Of a stretch of 59,082 nt of DNA, positions 34,015 through 44,064 are shown piece by piece. The position numbers were made by a program, and so were the translations under genes. The notes beneath the pieces are model-generated. The model did no database searches. It saw only the letters and a program-made list of their open reading frames with translations, and had not been told where the DNA came from. Source of the DNA: Gemmatimonadales bacterium (GTDB lineage Bacteria > Gemmatimonadota > Gemmatimonadetes > Gemmatimonadales > JACORV01); contig JAUYOW010000102.1 of NCBI GenBank assembly GCA_030697825.1, forward strand, positions 1-59,082. Direction: 5' to 3'. The stretch's first letter is position 1, and each line of letters begins with the position of its first letter.

Positions 34015-35183
34015 ACCGCCGTCCCCTCGAGCGACGCCACAGTAGCGACGTCCTTGTCGCCCCGGCCGCTCAGATTGATCACGACCAGCTTGCCGCGGGC
34101 CCAGCCGTCCGCCTGGGCAATGACCCATGCCACGGCGTGCGCGCTCTCGAGCGCCGGTATCACGCCCTCCAGCCGTGCCAGGCGGTGGAACGCGTCGAGC
34201 GCCTGCCCGTCGGTCACCGCCACGTACCGCGCCCGTCCCGAGTCCTTGAGCGCGGCGTGCTCAGGGCCGACGCCCGGATAGTCCAGGCCGGCCGAGATCG
34301 AGTGCGCCGGCGCTACCTGGCCGTCGGCGTCCTGCAGAAGATAGCTGTAGCTCCCGTGCAGTACGCCCGGGAGGCCGCGCAGCAGCGAGGCGGCGTGCCG
34401 TCCGCCGTCGAGTCCCTCACCCGCCGCTTCCACTCCCACCAGCTCCACCGCCGCGTCTCCGATGAAGGCGCTGAAGATGCCGATCGCGTTCGACCCGCCC
34501 CCGACGCAAGCTACCACGGCGTCCGGCAGACGGCCGCACGACGCCAGGCATTGGGCGCGGGTCTCCCGGCCTATCACCGCCTGGAAGTCGCGTACCATCC
34601 TGGGATACGGGTCGGGCCCTACCACCGAGCCGATAATATAGTGCGTGGAGTCGACGTTGGTGACCCAGTCCCGCATCGCCTCGTTCGTCGCGTCCTTCAG
34701 CGTGCGCGTCCCTGACCCCACCCCCACCACTTCGGCGCCCAGGAGCCGCATCCGGAAGACGTTGAGCGCCTGGCGGGCCATGTCCTCCTCGCCCATGTAC
34801 ACGACGCAGGTGAGCCCGAAACGCGCGCCCACCGTGGCCGTGGCCACCCCGTGCTGTCCGGCCCCCGTTTCCGCGATGATCCGCCGCTTCCCGAGTCGCA
34901 GTGCCAGCAGCACCTGCCCGATCGTGTTGTTGATCTTGTGGGCGCCGGTGTGATTCAGGTCCTCGCGCTTCAGGTAGACCCTGCCGCCCACCTCCTCGCC
35001 GAGGCGCGGCGCCTCGGATAGCGGAGTCGGCCTCCCGACGTACTCGGCCAGCAGCCGCTCGTACTCGTCCCAGAAGGCCCGGTCCGCGGACACCAGGTCG
35101 TACGCCTGCGCCAGGTCCTCGAGTGCCGGCACCAGAGTCTCCGGCACGTAGCGGCCGCCGTACGGCCCGAAGCGGCCCGTCAC
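34011..35183 (-). CDS. trpB: Tryptophan synthase beta subunit
   Basis: A PLP enzyme joining indole and serine. 390 aa: [17 protein letters not shown] at the start, [19 protein letters not shown] with the PLP lysine, [14 protein letters not shown], and the phosphate loop [11 protein letters not shown] TrpB1-type protein of normal length. It follows trpC with an ATGA overlap. Confidence 0.97.
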   Translation of the reverse strand: MTGRFGPYGGRYVPETLVPALEDLAQAYDLVSADRAFWDEYERLLAEYVGRPTPLSEAPRLGEEVGGRVYLKREDLNHTGAHKINNTIGQVLLALRLGKRRIIAETGAGQHGVATATVGARFGLTCVVYMGEEDMARQALNVFRMRLLGAEVVGVGSGTRTLKDATNEAMRDWVTNVDSTHYIIGSVVGPDPYPRMVRDFQAVIGRETRAQCLASCGRLPDAVVACVGGGSNAIGIFSAFIGDAAVELVGVEAAGEGLDGGRHAASLLRGLPGVLHGSYSYLLQDADGQVAPAHSISAGLDYPGVGPEHAALKDSGRARYVAVTDGQALDAFHRLARLEGVIPALESAHAVAWVIAQADGWARGKLVVINLSGRGDKDVATVASLEGTAV

Positions 35184-36001
35184 GCCGTGCCCCGCCGTTC
35201 CACCCGGGGCACTTCGGTCAGCGCGCGCAGCGCCGCCGCCGGGTCAGCGGCGCCCGCCACCGCGGTCCCCACGAGCACGGCGTCTGCGCCGAGGCCGGCG
35301 ACGCGCGACACGTCCCCGCGCGATGAAAGCCCGCTCTCCGCCACGGCGATCACGCCGCGGGGCACCTTGGGAAGGAGCGCCGCCGCCTGCTCCGGCCGCA
35401 TGGCCAAGGTGTCGAGGTCGCGCGCGTTCACCCCGATCGCCGTCGGGCTAACGGCGAGCGCCGCCGCCAGCTCGCCGGCGTCGTGGACCTCCACCAGCGT
35501 AGCGAGCCCGATGTCCCGGGCCAGCCGGGTGAGCTCCGCCAGCCGCTCCGCCGGCAGCACGCGCACGATCAACAGGATCGCGGACGCGCCGACCGCTCGC
35601 GCCTCGTAGATCTGGAGCGGATCGATGATGAAGTCCTTCCGAAGCGTGGGCACCGCCACCGCCGACGCCACCCGAGCCAGGTCGTCCAGAGCGCCACCGA
35701 AGTGCGATGGCTCGGTCAGCACCGAAACGGCGGCGGCGCCCGCTTCCACATAGGCCGCGGCCAGCGCCGCGGCGTCCGCATCCTCACGGATGGGTCCCAT
35801 GGAAGGAGAACGCCGCTTCACCTCCGCGATCACCGTGACCGCCGTTCCCGAGCGAAGCGCCGCTCCGAAGTCCGGGGCGGGACGCGCCCCCGCCGCGCGA
35901 CGCTCCCAGCCAGGCTGCTCCGACCGCCTGGCCGCCACCAGCCGGGCGGTTTCGGCCAGGATGCCCTCGAGTACCCCGGATGCTTGCGGTTCGGCTTTCA
36001 T
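35180..36001 (-). CDS. trpC: Indole-3-glycerol phosphate synthase
   Basis: 273 aa TIM-barrel enzyme: [15 protein letters not shown] (catalytic Lys), [32 protein letters not shown], and the product phosphate site [12 protein letters not shown]. There is no fused TrpF domain. It is the first gene of the trpC-trpB-HEAT-HD/GYP-trpA run, divergent from lexA with 68 bp between the starts. Confidence 0.95.
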   Translation of the reverse strand: MKAEPQASGVLEGILAETARLVAARRSEQPGWERRAAGARPAPDFGAALRSGTAVTVIAEVKRRSPSMGPIREDADAAALAAAYVEAGAAAVSVLTEPSHFGGALDDLARVASAVAVPTLRKDFIIDPLQIYEARAVGASAILLIVRVLPAERLAELTRLARDIGLATLVEVHDAGELAAALAVSPTAIGVNARDLDTLAMRPEQAAALLPKVPRGVIAVAESGLSSRGDVSRVAGLGADAVLVGTAVAGAADPAAALRALTEVPRVERRGTA

Positions 36002-36069
36002 TCGGCTACCGTTGTTTCGGAGTATCTTCGGGCTTCGCTAGACCAGCCCCGACCACCACGGAGCAAAGC

Positions 36070-36678
36070 GTGCCGCTCACCAGACGACAGCGCGAGATCC
36101 TCGACTACCTCACGCAATACATCGACGAGCACGGGTACGCCCCCAGCTTCGAGGAGATCGCGGCGGCCATGAAGTACGGCTCCCTCGCCACGGTCCACGA
36201 ACACCTCTCCAACCTCGAGCGCAAGGGCGTGATCCGGCGTTCGTTCAACGAGAGCCGGGCCATCGAGGTCCTGAGCCGCGCCCGGCAGCCGGGAGTGGCG
36301 GAGGTGCCCCTGCTCGGCGCCGTCGCCGCCGGAGAGCCGATCGAGGCCATCGAGGAACACGAGACGATCACGCTGCCCGAGGACATGCTGCCGGCGACGG
36401 GCCAGAGCTTCGTGCTACGGGTCCGCGGTGACTCCATGATCGACGAGCAGATCCGCCACGGAGACTACGTCGTGGTGCACAACCGTACCTCCGCCCGCAA
36501 TGGCGAGACCGTCGTCGCCCTGGTCTCCGGTACCCACGCCACCGTGAAGAAGTTCTACCGAGAGAAGGACGGCCGCATCCGGCTCCAGCCCGCCAACGCC
36601 GCGCTCGACCCGATCTTCGTCCGTGAGGACGATGTGGTGGTTCAGGGTGTGGTGGTCGGGGTGTTGAGGAAGTACTAA
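36070..36678 (+). CDS. lexA: LexA repressor
   Basis: 202 aa from a GTG at 36070. The winged HTH (TRRQREILDYLTQYIDEHG, YAPSFEEIAAAMK) is followed by the self-cleavage site Ala-Gly in AVAAGEP, the catalytic Ser in RGDSMID and the Lys in ATVKKFYRE. It controls the SOS response and is cleaved with RecA. No certain LexA box is visible in the 68-bp divergent gap. Its stop overlaps the convergent trpD stop by 4 bp. Confidence 0.96.
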   Translation: MPLTRRQREILDYLTQYIDEHGYAPSFEEIAAAMKYGSLATVHEHLSNLERKGVIRRSFNESRAIEVLSRARQPGVAEVPLLGAVAAGEPIEAIEEHETITLPEDMLPATGQSFVLRVRGDSMIDEQIRHGDYVVVHNRTSARNGETVVALVSGTHATVKKFYREKDGRIRLQPANAALDPIFVREDDVVVQGVVVGVLRKY

Positions 36679-37706
36679 CGCCTTTCCTTCTTCAACTCCT
36701 CCAACACCCCCGCGGCGCGGCCCGACGCCACCGACTCCCTCGCCGCCGCCACGCCGTCCTCGAAACGAGTCAACACACCCGCCGCCACCAGCGCTGCGGC
36801 CGCGTTGATCACGACCGCCGCGAACCGCACGCTCCCGGCGTCCTCCCCGCTCACGACCCGCTCCACGATTCGCGCGTTGTCCTCGGGGGAGCCGCCTGCC
36901 AGCTCGGCGAGATCCCCCGACGGAAGTCCGAAGGCGTCGGGCTCCAGGACCCACGTCCGCACGCCACCGCGGTCGACCTCCCAGACGTCGGTCGGTCCTA
37001 CGGGCGAGATCTCGTCCATCCCGGCGCGCGCGTGTACCACGAACGCGCGTTCGCAATCAAGGCGCGCTAGCGCGGCAGCCATGAGCGGCGCCCGCGACAC
37101 TTCGGGCACGCCCACGAGCTGGCGGCGCACGCCGGCCGGGTTCGCGAGCGGGCCGAGCAGGTTCATGATCGTAGTCAGGCCCAGCTCGCGGCGCACCGGA
37201 CCGACGTGCCGCATGGCGGGGTGGAAGAGCGGCGCGAAGAGGAACGTCATGCCGCACCGTTCGAGCATCGACGTCGCCGAAGGCGCGTCCTGAGGGATCG
37301 GCACGCCGAGGGCCTCGAGTACGTCCGCACTCCCCGAGCGCGAGGTGAATGAGCGGTTGCCGTGCTTCGCGACCCTGGCGCCCGCGCCAGCGGCGACGAG
37401 CGTAGCGGCGGTCGAGATGTTGAACGTTCCGAGGCAACCGCCGCCGGTGCCGCACGTGTCTATCAGCCCTTCGAGGGAGGCGGGCGTGACGCGCACCATC
37501 TCGGCACGGAGCGCGACGGCCGCTCCCACCACCTCGTCCGCCGTTTCGCCCTTCGCTCGCAGCCCCATGAGCAGCGCCGCCGTCTGCACCGGCGTGGCCT
37601 CGCCGGCCATGACCTGCGCGAAGGCGTCCTCCGCCAGGTCGGACGGGAGGTCGTGGCGGTCGGCGAGCGCCAGGATGGCGCGTGAAACCGGGTCGGTCAG
37701 GGGCAT
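36675..37706 (-). CDS. trpD: Anthranilate phosphoribosyltransferase
   Basis: 343 aa: LIDTCGTGGGCLGTFNIST is the PRPP-binding CGTGG motif, followed by VAKHGNRSFTSRSGSADVLE and FLFAPLFHPAMRHV. trpE/trpG and trpF are not in the window, so the pathway is split. Its own promoter lies upstream, and its 3' end meets lexA. Confidence 0.96.
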   Translation of the reverse strand: MPLTDPVSRAILALADRHDLPSDLAEDAFAQVMAGEATPVQTAALLMGLRAKGETADEVVGAAVALRAEMVRVTPASLEGLIDTCGTGGGCLGTFNISTAATLVAAGAGARVAKHGNRSFTSRSGSADVLEALGVPIPQDAPSATSMLERCGMTFLFAPLFHPAMRHVGPVRRELGLTTIMNLLGPLANPAGVRRQLVGVPEVSRAPLMAAALARLDCERAFVVHARAGMDEISPVGPTDVWEVDRGGVRTWVLEPDAFGLPSGDLAELAGGSPEDNARIVERVVSGEDAGSVRFAAVVINAAAALVAAGVLTRFEDGVAAARESVASGRAAGVLEELKKERR

Positions 37707-37732
37707 CCGGCGATGTAGGACGGGGCGGGCGA

Positions 37733-37762
37733 ACAGTAGTCGCGGCGATCACGCTTTGTCAA
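37733..37762 (-). promoter_or_regulatory. Putative promoter of trpD
   Basis: Minus-strand -35 TTGACA (37757-37762), an 18-bp spacer and -10 TACTGT (37733-37738). The trpD start lies 27 bp on. Confidence 0.5.
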
Positions 37763-37784
37763 ATGCCGCAAGCACTTGCGTCGC

Positions 37785-37813
37785 TTGACCACCCCCCCGG
37801 CGACCACTAGGTT
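37785..37813 (+). promoter_or_regulatory. Putative promoter of truA-htrA-pur operon
   Basis: -35 TTGACC (37785-37790), a 17-bp spacer and -10 TAGGTT (37808-37813). The ATG of truA starts 9 bp after the -10, so the transcript would be leaderless or nearly so. Confidence 0.5.
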
Positions 37814-37821
37814 TCGCGCCC

Positions 37822-38595
37822 ATGGCGGCTCGCCCGACGCTACTCGTGCTGCATTACGACGGGGGCGCGTTCGCAGGGTGGCAGAGGCAGAAGGCCGCGC
37901 GCACCGTGCAGGCGGACCTCGAGTCTGCCCTGGAGCGTTTGGTGGGACGTCGAGCCGCGGTGATCGGCGCCGGCCGCACCGACACCGGGGTGCATGCGGT
38001 GGGACAGGCTGCGGCTGCGACCGTCCCCGAGCGATGGACGCCGGCAGAGCTCGTACGGGCCCTGAACGCGCTGCTTCCTCCCGACGTGTGGGTCGCGTCG
38101 GCCAGCCGCATGAAGGCGGGCTTCAACCCGAGACGCGACGCGGCCGAGCGCACCTACTGTTATCGCATCGGCCTCGATCCCGGCGCCCGCTCGCCGTTCC
38201 GGCGGCGCTACGAATGGGCACTCGGCGCACCCCTCGACGATGAGCTGCTCGCGCGCGCCGCCGCGGAGATCCGCGGGGTGCACGGCTTCCAGGCGCTCTC
38301 CACCGTTGGACCTGAGCGCCCGCACTACCAGTGCCGGGTGATGGAGGCCATGTGGCAACGCCGCGATGACGCACACGGCTACGAGTTCTGGGTCACGGCC
38401 GACCGCTTCCTCCACCGGATGGTCCGGTTCCTGGTCGGTGTGATGGTGGACGTGGCACGCGGGCGGCGCCCGCTGTCCGACCTGGGCGAGCTCCTGAACG
38501 GCACGGACAACCGTAGGGCATCGCCGCCCGCCCCGCCCCAGGGACTCTTCCTGGTCGGCGTGCGCTACCCCGCTCACCTTTACGCGGACGCGTGA
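37822..38595 (+). CDS. truA: tRNA pseudouridine(38-40) synthase
   Basis: 257 aa: LHYDGGAFAGWQRQ near the start, the catalytic Asp in GAGRTDTGVHA, RTYCYRI, and the LVGVMVDVARGR end. Modifies positions 38-40 of the tRNA anticodon stem. Its stop overlaps the htrA start. No leader or ribosome site is evident before the ATG. Confidence 0.96.
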   Translation: MAARPTLLVLHYDGGAFAGWQRQKAARTVQADLESALERLVGRRAAVIGAGRTDTGVHAVGQAAAATVPERWTPAELVRALNALLPPDVWVASASRMKAGFNPRRDAAERTYCYRIGLDPGARSPFRRRYEWALGAPLDDELLARAAAEIRGVHGFQALSTVGPERPHYQCRVMEAMWQRRDDAHGYEFWVTADRFLHRMVRFLVGVMVDVARGRRPLSDLGELLNGTDNRRASPPAPPQGLFLVGVRYPAHLYADA

Positions 38596-39956
38596 TGAGG
38601 AACGGCATCGTTGCGGCACTGGCCGCCTTCACCGCGGTCACGCCCGCCCACGCGCAGCGCCCCGACCCCATCGGCGGCGAACGCCGCTCCGTCATCGGCG
38701 CGGCGGCCGCGCGGGTCGCGCCCGCCGTCGTCAGCGTGAACGTGGTGCGCCGCGAGCGCACCCTGCCCCGCACGACGTTCGAGGCGTTCGCGCTTCCCCG
38801 CGGATACGAGCAGCTGGTCGAGGGCCTCGGCACCGGGTTCCTGGTGACGAGCGACGGGATGATCGTCACCAACCAGCACGTGGTGACGGGAGCCGAGCAG
38901 ATCGTCGTCACGCTGCGGGACGGACGCGACTTCCCCGCCCGGCTGCTCGGCGAGGACGCCCGCACCGACATCGCGGTGGTGAAGATCGACACCACGGGCC
39001 TGCCGGTCGCGCCTATCGGCCGCACCGCCACCCTCCAGACCGGTGACTGGGTCGTCGCCATCGGCAATCCGTACGGCTACCTCCTTGGCAATACCGAGCC
39101 CTCGGTCACGGCGGGCGTGGTGAGCGGCACCGGCCGCGACATCCTGCCCTCCGGCGACCGCAGCGGGCTCTACGTGGATATGATCCAGACCGACGCCTCC
39201 ATCAACCCCGGCAACTCGGGCGGTCCGCTGGTGAACTCGGCGGGCGAAGTCGTGGGCGTGAACGCGTTCATCCTCACCCAGTCCGGCGGCAATGTGGGTC
39301 TCGGCTTCGCGATCCCCATCGAGCGCGCGATGCGGGTGGCGCGCGACCTTCGCGCGCAGGGGCGCGTGCGGCGCGGGTGGATCGGCGTCGAGATCGCCGA
39401 GCCGCCGCAGCGCTCCGGAAGCTGGCGGCGCCAGCCCGGCGTTCCCGTCCGGCGAGTCGCCACCGGCGGCCCCGGCGAGCGCGCGGGCCTCAAGCCGGGC
39501 GACATCGTGGATCGCGTCAACGGCCAGCTCATCCGCAACTTCCTGAACTGGGAGAAGGCGCTCCTCGATCTCGGCATCGGCGATACGCTGCGCGTCACGC
39601 TGCGACGCGGCGAGGAGTCGCAGGACATTTCGATCGCGGCCGTCGAGGTGCCGTCGGAAAGCGCGACCCGTGTCACCTTCTCCGACCTCTCGCTGGTGAC
39701 GGTCACGCCCGCCATCCAGGCGGAGCGCCGCCTCACGCGGCAGCAGGGCGCGCTCGTGGTCTCCGCGGGCCCCGAATCGCAGCGCACGCTGGGGCTCCAG
39801 CCGGGCGACGTCATCCTGCAAGTGAACAACGTCGCGGTCACCTCGGCGGAGCAGTTCAACCAGCTGATCGCGTACTACCGGGGCCGCGGCGCGCTCCGGC
39901 TCTTCTTCGAGCGGCAGGGCCAGATCGCCTACGCCGACTTCTGGGGTGGCAGGTGA
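38592..39956 (+). CDS. HtrA/DegP-type periplasmic serine protease with two PDZ domains
   Basis: 454 aa with a signal peptide (cut after AHA-QR). The trypsin-like domain has His in VTNQHVV, Asp in ARTDIAVVKID and Ser in NPGNSGGPL. Two PDZ domains follow (GWIGVEIAE... and QAERRLTRQQGALVV...), the second short. It degrades or refolds misfolded envelope proteins. GTG 38592 gives a GTGA overlap with truA; ATG 38595 is the alternative. It is followed by purB. Confidence 0.92.
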   Translation: MMRNGIVAALAAFTAVTPAHAQRPDPIGGERRSVIGAAAARVAPAVVSVNVVRRERTLPRTTFEAFALPRGYEQLVEGLGTGFLVTSDGMIVTNQHVVTGAEQIVVTLRDGRDFPARLLGEDARTDIAVVKIDTTGLPVAPIGRTATLQTGDWVVAIGNPYGYLLGNTEPSVTAGVVSGTGRDILPSGDRSGLYVDMIQTDASINPGNSGGPLVNSAGEVVGVNAFILTQSGGNVGLGFAIPIERAMRVARDLRAQGRVRRGWIGVEIAEPPQRSGSWRRQPGVPVRRVATGGPGERAGLKPGDIVDRVNGQLIRNFLNWEKALLDLGIGDTLRVTLRRGEESQDISIAAVEVPSESATRVTFSDLSLVTVTPAIQAERRLTRQQGALVVSAGPESQRTLGLQPGDVILQVNNVAVTSAEQFNQLIAYYRGRGALRLFFERQGQIAYADFWGGR

Positions 39957-41386
39957 CCGACTTCGAGCGCTACTCCTCGCCGCTCGGCACCCGATATGCC
40001 TCGGCGGCGATGCAGCGGCTGTTCAGTCCGCGCACCCGGATCGGGTTGTGGCGGCGGCTGTGGATCGCGCTGGCGGAGGCCGAACGCGAGGTCGGCATCG
40101 CGATCCCCGACGCGGCGATCGCGGAGATGCGGCAGCGCGCCGAGGAGATCGACTTCGCCCGCGCCGAGGAGTACGAGGCGCGGTTCCGCCACGATGTCAT
40201 GGCGCACGTGCACGCCTTCGGTGACGCCGCGCCCGCCGCGCGGCCCTTCATCCACCTCGGCGCCACGTCCGCGTACGTCACCGACAACGCCGACCTGCTC
40301 ATCATGCGCGAAGCGCTCCGACTCGTCGAAGCCAGGCTCGGCGCGGCGCTCGAAGCCCTGCGCGCTTTCGCCGCGCGCTACCGCGCCATGCCCACGCTGG
40401 CGTACACGCACCTCCAGCCCGCCCAGCTCACCACCGTCGGCAAGCGCGCCGCGCTCTGGATGCAGGCCTTCGTCTGGGACCTCGATGAGGTAGCGCACCG
40501 GTTGCGCACCCTGAGCTTCCTCGGCTGCAAGGGCACCACGGGGACGCAGGCCTCCTTCCTCGACCTCCTGAACGGCGATCATGCCAAGGTCCGCCGGCTC
40601 GACGCGCTGGTGGCGGAGAAGCTCGGCTTCGAACGGGTGGTGCCGGTGAGCGGCCAGACCTACCCGCGCAAGACCGACGCGCAGCTGCTGTCCACCCTCG
40701 CCGGCGTGGCGCAGTCGGCGGCCAAGCTGGCGGCGGACCTGAGGCTGCTCCAGCACCTCGGCGAGATCCTGGAGCCGTTCGGCGCCGAGCAGATCGGCTC
40801 ATCCGCGATGGCGTACAAGCGCAACCCGATGCAGGCCGAGCGAATCACGTCGCTGGCCCGGTTCGTGATGCACCTCCCGGCCAACGCGGAGGAGACCGCG
40901 GCGCAGCAGTGGTTCGAGCGGACGCTCGACGACAGCGCCAACCGGAGGCTGGTGCTGCCCGAGGCGTTCCTCGCGACGGACGCCATCCTCGTGCTCCTGG
41001 CGAGCGTGGCGTCGGGGCTGGAAGTGCGCGATGCCGTCGTGCGGCGGCACGTGATGACGGAGCTGCCCTTCATGGCGACGGAGCGGTGCCTGATGCTCGG
41101 CGTGAAGGCGGGTGGCGACCGGCAGGCGCTGCACGAGGTGATCCGGCGCCACAGCATGGAGGTCGCGCGCGCGGTCGCGGAGGACGGTGCGCCCAACGAC
41201 CTTCTCTCGCGGCTCGCGGCCGACCCGTCCTTCCGCGCCGCGCCGATCGCCGAAGTGGCGCGCGATCTCGATCCCACCCACTTCGTGGGGCGCGCGCCCG
41301 AGCAGGTGGACGAGTTCCTCCGCGATGTCGTGGACCCGTTGCTGGCGCGACTCCCCGGAGCGCCGCCTGCCGAGGTGCGGGTATGA
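39953..41386 (+). CDS. purB: Adenylosuccinate lyase
   Basis: 477 aa from the GTG at 39953 (GTGA overlap with htrA). It has [33 protein letters not shown] and the fumarase/aspartase signature [14 protein letters not shown]. It acts twice in purine synthesis, making AICAR and AMP. The long open frame upstream is htrA sequence in another phase. Confidence 0.96.
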   Translation: MTDFERYSSPLGTRYASAAMQRLFSPRTRIGLWRRLWIALAEAEREVGIAIPDAAIAEMRQRAEEIDFARAEEYEARFRHDVMAHVHAFGDAAPAARPFIHLGATSAYVTDNADLLIMREALRLVEARLGAALEALRAFAARYRAMPTLAYTHLQPAQLTTVGKRAALWMQAFVWDLDEVAHRLRTLSFLGCKGTTGTQASFLDLLNGDHAKVRRLDALVAEKLGFERVVPVSGQTYPRKTDAQLLSTLAGVAQSAAKLAADLRLLQHLGEILEPFGAEQIGSSAMAYKRNPMQAERITSLARFVMHLPANAEETAAQQWFERTLDDSANRRLVLPEAFLATDAILVLLASVASGLEVRDAVVRRHVMTELPFMATERCLMLGVKAGGDRQALHEVIRRHSMEVARAVAEDGAPNDLLSRLAADPSFRAAPIAEVARDLDPTHFVGRAPEQVDEFLRDVVDPLLARLPGAPPAEVRV

Positions 41387-42300
41387 CCGGCGTCATGCGG
41401 AGCGAACTCCCCCTGCCCCTGGTCCGTCGCGGCAAGGTTCGTGAAGTCTACCGGATCGACGACGACCGCCTGCTGCTGGTCGCCAGCGACCGGATCAGCG
41501 CCTTCGACGTGGTGATGAACGAGGCGGTGCCCCACAAGGGCGCGGTTCTCACCCAGATAAGCGCGTTCTGGTTCTCCCATCTGGCGGCGGCCACGCCGCA
41601 CCACTGCCTGAGCGCGGACGTCGACGAGATCGTCGCCGCCTGCCCGGACCTCGCCGGCCACCGCGACGCGATCGCCGGCCGGGCGATGCTGGTGTCGCGC
41701 ACCGAGCCGGCCGCGTTCGAGTGCGTGGTGCGCGGCTATCTCTCCGGTTCCGCCTGGAAGGAGTACCGCGAGCTGGGGACGCTCGCGGGCGAGCGCCTGC
41801 CCCTGGGGCTCGGGGAATCGGACCGGTTCGACCCGCCCGTCTTCTCGCCGGCCACCAAGGCCGACGTCGGCCACGACGAGAACGTGACGTTCGCGCGCAT
41901 GAGCGAGGCGCTCGGCGCGGACCTCGCAACGCAGCTCCGTGACCGCTCGCTCTCCCTCTACCTCGAAGCTCAGGCGTACGCCGCCCATCGCGGGATCATC
42001 ATCGCGGACACCAAGTTCGAGTTCGGGCTCGACGGCCGCGGACGGCTGCTGCTGATCGACGAGGTGCTGACGCCGGACTCCTCGCGCTTCTGGCCCGCGG
42101 ACCGGTACGCCCGGGGCGGAGCGCAACCGAGCTTCGACAAGCAGCCGGTCCGCGATCATCTGGACGCCGTGCGCAAGGCGGGCAGCTGGAACGGAGAAGC
42201 ACCGCCGCCGGCGCTGCCCGACGAGGTGGTGCGCTCCACCAGCGACCGTTATCGGGACATCTACCGCCGCCTCACGGGCCGGCCACTGGAGGCGTCGTGA
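41383..42300 (+). CDS. purC: SAICAR synthetase
   Basis: 305 aa from the ATG at 41383, overlapping purB by ATGA. It has the yeast/long-type features: [57 protein letters not shown] and [13 protein letters not shown]. Ligates aspartate to CAIR. Confidence 0.96.
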   Translation: MTGVMRSELPLPLVRRGKVREVYRIDDDRLLLVASDRISAFDVVMNEAVPHKGAVLTQISAFWFSHLAAATPHHCLSADVDEIVAACPDLAGHRDAIAGRAMLVSRTEPAAFECVVRGYLSGSAWKEYRELGTLAGERLPLGLGESDRFDPPVFSPATKADVGHDENVTFARMSEALGADLATQLRDRSLSLYLEAQAYAAHRGIIIADTKFEFGLDGRGRLLLIDEVLTPDSSRFWPADRYARGGAQPSFDKQPVRDHLDAVRKAGSWNGEAPPPALPDEVVRSTSDRYRDIYRRLTGRPLEAS

Positions 42301-42947
42301 TCCGCATCGTGCCGGAAGGCTGGCCCTTCATCAAGACGGGCTTCGCGCTGGACGCCGCGCTGCTCGCGATCTGGTACGCCTGGCCCGGCTGGATGGTCAT
42401 TCTTCCGGTGATCGGCCTGCTGCTCACCGTCTGGCTGTTCATCTTCTTCCGCGACCCGGTCCGGGACGGGCCGCGCGGCGACCACATCGTCATCTCCCCC
42501 GCCGACGGCCGCATCCGCGGTATCGCCCAGGTGGAGGAGCCGATGTATCTTCACCGCAAGGCCACGCGGGTCTCCATCTTCATGAACGTCTTTGACGTCC
42601 ACGTGAACCGGTACCCCGTGTCGGGCGAGATCGAAGTCGTGCACTACAACCCCGGCGAGTTCCTGGTGGCGAGCGACGACAAGGCCTCGCTGGTGAACGA
42701 ACAAGCGTCGGTCGGCATCGCCTCGTCGAAGGGTCAGGTTCTGGTGAGGCAGATCGCGGGACTCATCGCGCGCCGCATAGTCACCGATGGCGGCCCCGGC
42801 GACCAGGCGGTCCAGGGGGAACGGATGGGTATGATCCGCTTCGGCTCGCGGGTGGACGTCTTCCTGGAGACGTCGGCGTCCGTGAAGGTGTCTCTCGGCG
42901 ACAAGGTCCACGCCGGCCGGACGATCATCGCGGAGCGCGGGGCATGA
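42297..42947 (+). CDS. psd: Phosphatidylserine decarboxylase proenzyme (short archaeal/Psd-B-like type)
   Basis: 216 aa. One or two N-terminal hydrophobic segments ([20 protein letters not shown]) are followed by [16 protein letters not shown] and [13 protein letters not shown]; the Gly-Ser there is the self-cleavage site that forms the pyruvoyl group. Makes phosphatidylethanolamine. It is coupled to purC (GTGA) and to pssA (ATGA). Confidence 0.94.
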   Translation: MIRIVPEGWPFIKTGFALDAALLAIWYAWPGWMVILPVIGLLLTVWLFIFFRDPVRDGPRGDHIVISPADGRIRGIAQVEEPMYLHRKATRVSIFMNVFDVHVNRYPVSGEIEVVHYNPGEFLVASDDKASLVNEQASVGIASSKGQVLVRQIAGLIARRIVTDGGPGDQAVQGERMGMIRFGSRVDVFLETSASVKVSLGDKVHAGRTIIAERGA

Positions 42948-43807
42948 CGGCGCCGCGCCGCCAGGCGATGCGCCGGGCCATCGTCATCCTCCCCGGCGCG
43001 TTCACCTCCGGGAACCTCTTCTTCGGCATCTGGTCGGTGATCGAGGCGTCGCGGGGGAACTTCACGCACGCCGCCTGGTTCATCGTGGTGGCCGGCTGCA
43101 TGGACATGCTCGACGGGCGTATCGCGCGGATGAGCCGCACCGGCACCGCCTTCGGCGCCGAGCTGGACTCCCTCGTGGACGCGATCAGTTTCGGCGTCGC
43201 GCCGGCGTTGCTCCTCTATTTCCACACCTTCAAGGGCGGCGACTGGTCGTGGCTGCTCTGCTTCCTCTACATCCTCGCCGCGGTCCTGCGCCTGGCGCGC
43301 TTCAACGTCGAGCAGGCGGGCCACGCCAAGTCGCAGTTCTTCGGGCTCCCTTCGCCGGCCGCGGGCATGACGCTCGCCACGTACTATCCCTTCTCGCGGA
43401 CGGACTTCTTCCACCAATACCTGGCCGGGCTCTGGCCCTGGAACACCGCCATCGCCCTGCTGGTCGTCATGGTGTCGCTGCTGATGATGAGCCACGTACC
43501 CTACCCGGCCGTGCCGAAGATGAACTTCCGCACCTGGCGCGGCCTCCTCGGCATCGGGTGGGTGCTGTTGGTGATCGTCGCGGCCCTTTACTTCCCGGCC
43601 TACTTCTTCTTCCCGTTCGGGATCGCGTTCATCGGCTACGGACTCGTGCGGGCCGCCGGCGTCGGCTTCCTCGACCGGCTGCCGGAGCGTGACCCGCTCG
43701 CGGACGACGAGGAGAACGGCGCCCGGCCGGTGGAGGACGACGTAACGCCCAAGTCGCTGCTCCCCTTCCGCCTGGGCAAGCGCCGCCGCCCCGGCGGGGG
43801 CCACTGA
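42944..43807 (+). CDS. pssA: CDP-diacylglycerol-serine O-phosphatidyltransferase
   Basis: 287 aa with 6-7 transmembrane segments. The CDP-alcohol motif is intact: DGRIARMSRTGTAFG, then ELDSLVDAISFG (DG..AR........G...D...D). Supplies phosphatidylserine to Psd next door. The C-terminal ~40 residues are charged and cytoplasmic. The stop shares its last base with the purS ATG. Confidence 0.95.
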   Translation: MTAPRRQAMRRAIVILPGAFTSGNLFFGIWSVIEASRGNFTHAAWFIVVAGCMDMLDGRIARMSRTGTAFGAELDSLVDAISFGVAPALLLYFHTFKGGDWSWLLCFLYILAAVLRLARFNVEQAGHAKSQFFGLPSPAAGMTLATYYPFSRTDFFHQYLAGLWPWNTAIALLVVMVSLLMMSHVPYPAVPKMNFRTWRGLLGIGWVLLVIVAALYFPAYFFFPFGIAFIGYGLVRAAGVGFLDRLPERDPLADDEENGARPVEDDVTPKSLLPFRLGKRRRPGGGH

Positions 43808-44064
43808 TGCGGTTCCGCGGCCGGGTGCGCGTCATGCCGAGGTCGGGCCTGCTGGATCCCCAGGGGCACGCCGTGGAGCAGGCGCTCGGCGCGCTCGGGT
43901 TCGCGACCGTGTCGCAAGTGCGCGTGGGCCGGACGCTCGAGATCGCGCTCGACGCCGATTCCGAGCACCAGGTGCGCGAGCGCCTGCGCGAGATGTGCGA
44001 GCGGCTCGTCGCCAACCCAGTAACCGAGGACTACACGATCGACGCCGTTGAGGCGCTGGCGTGA
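43807..44064 (+). CDS. purS: FGAM synthase subunit PurS
   Basis: 85 aa: RVRVMPRSGLLDPQGHAVEQ, ALGFATVSQVRVGRTLEIAL. The small dimeric bridge between PurL and PurQ in three-part FGAM synthases. It is adjacent to purQ with ATGA overlap. Confidence 0.94.
   Translation: MRFRGRVRVMPRSGLLDPQGHAVEQALGALGFATVSQVRVGRTLEIALDADSEHQVRERLREMCERLVANPVTEDYTIDAVEALA

Noticed and set aside
36002-36069. LexA box between trpC and lexA
   Set aside because: No convincing dyad of any known LexA type could be seen in the 68 bp, so no operator is claimed.
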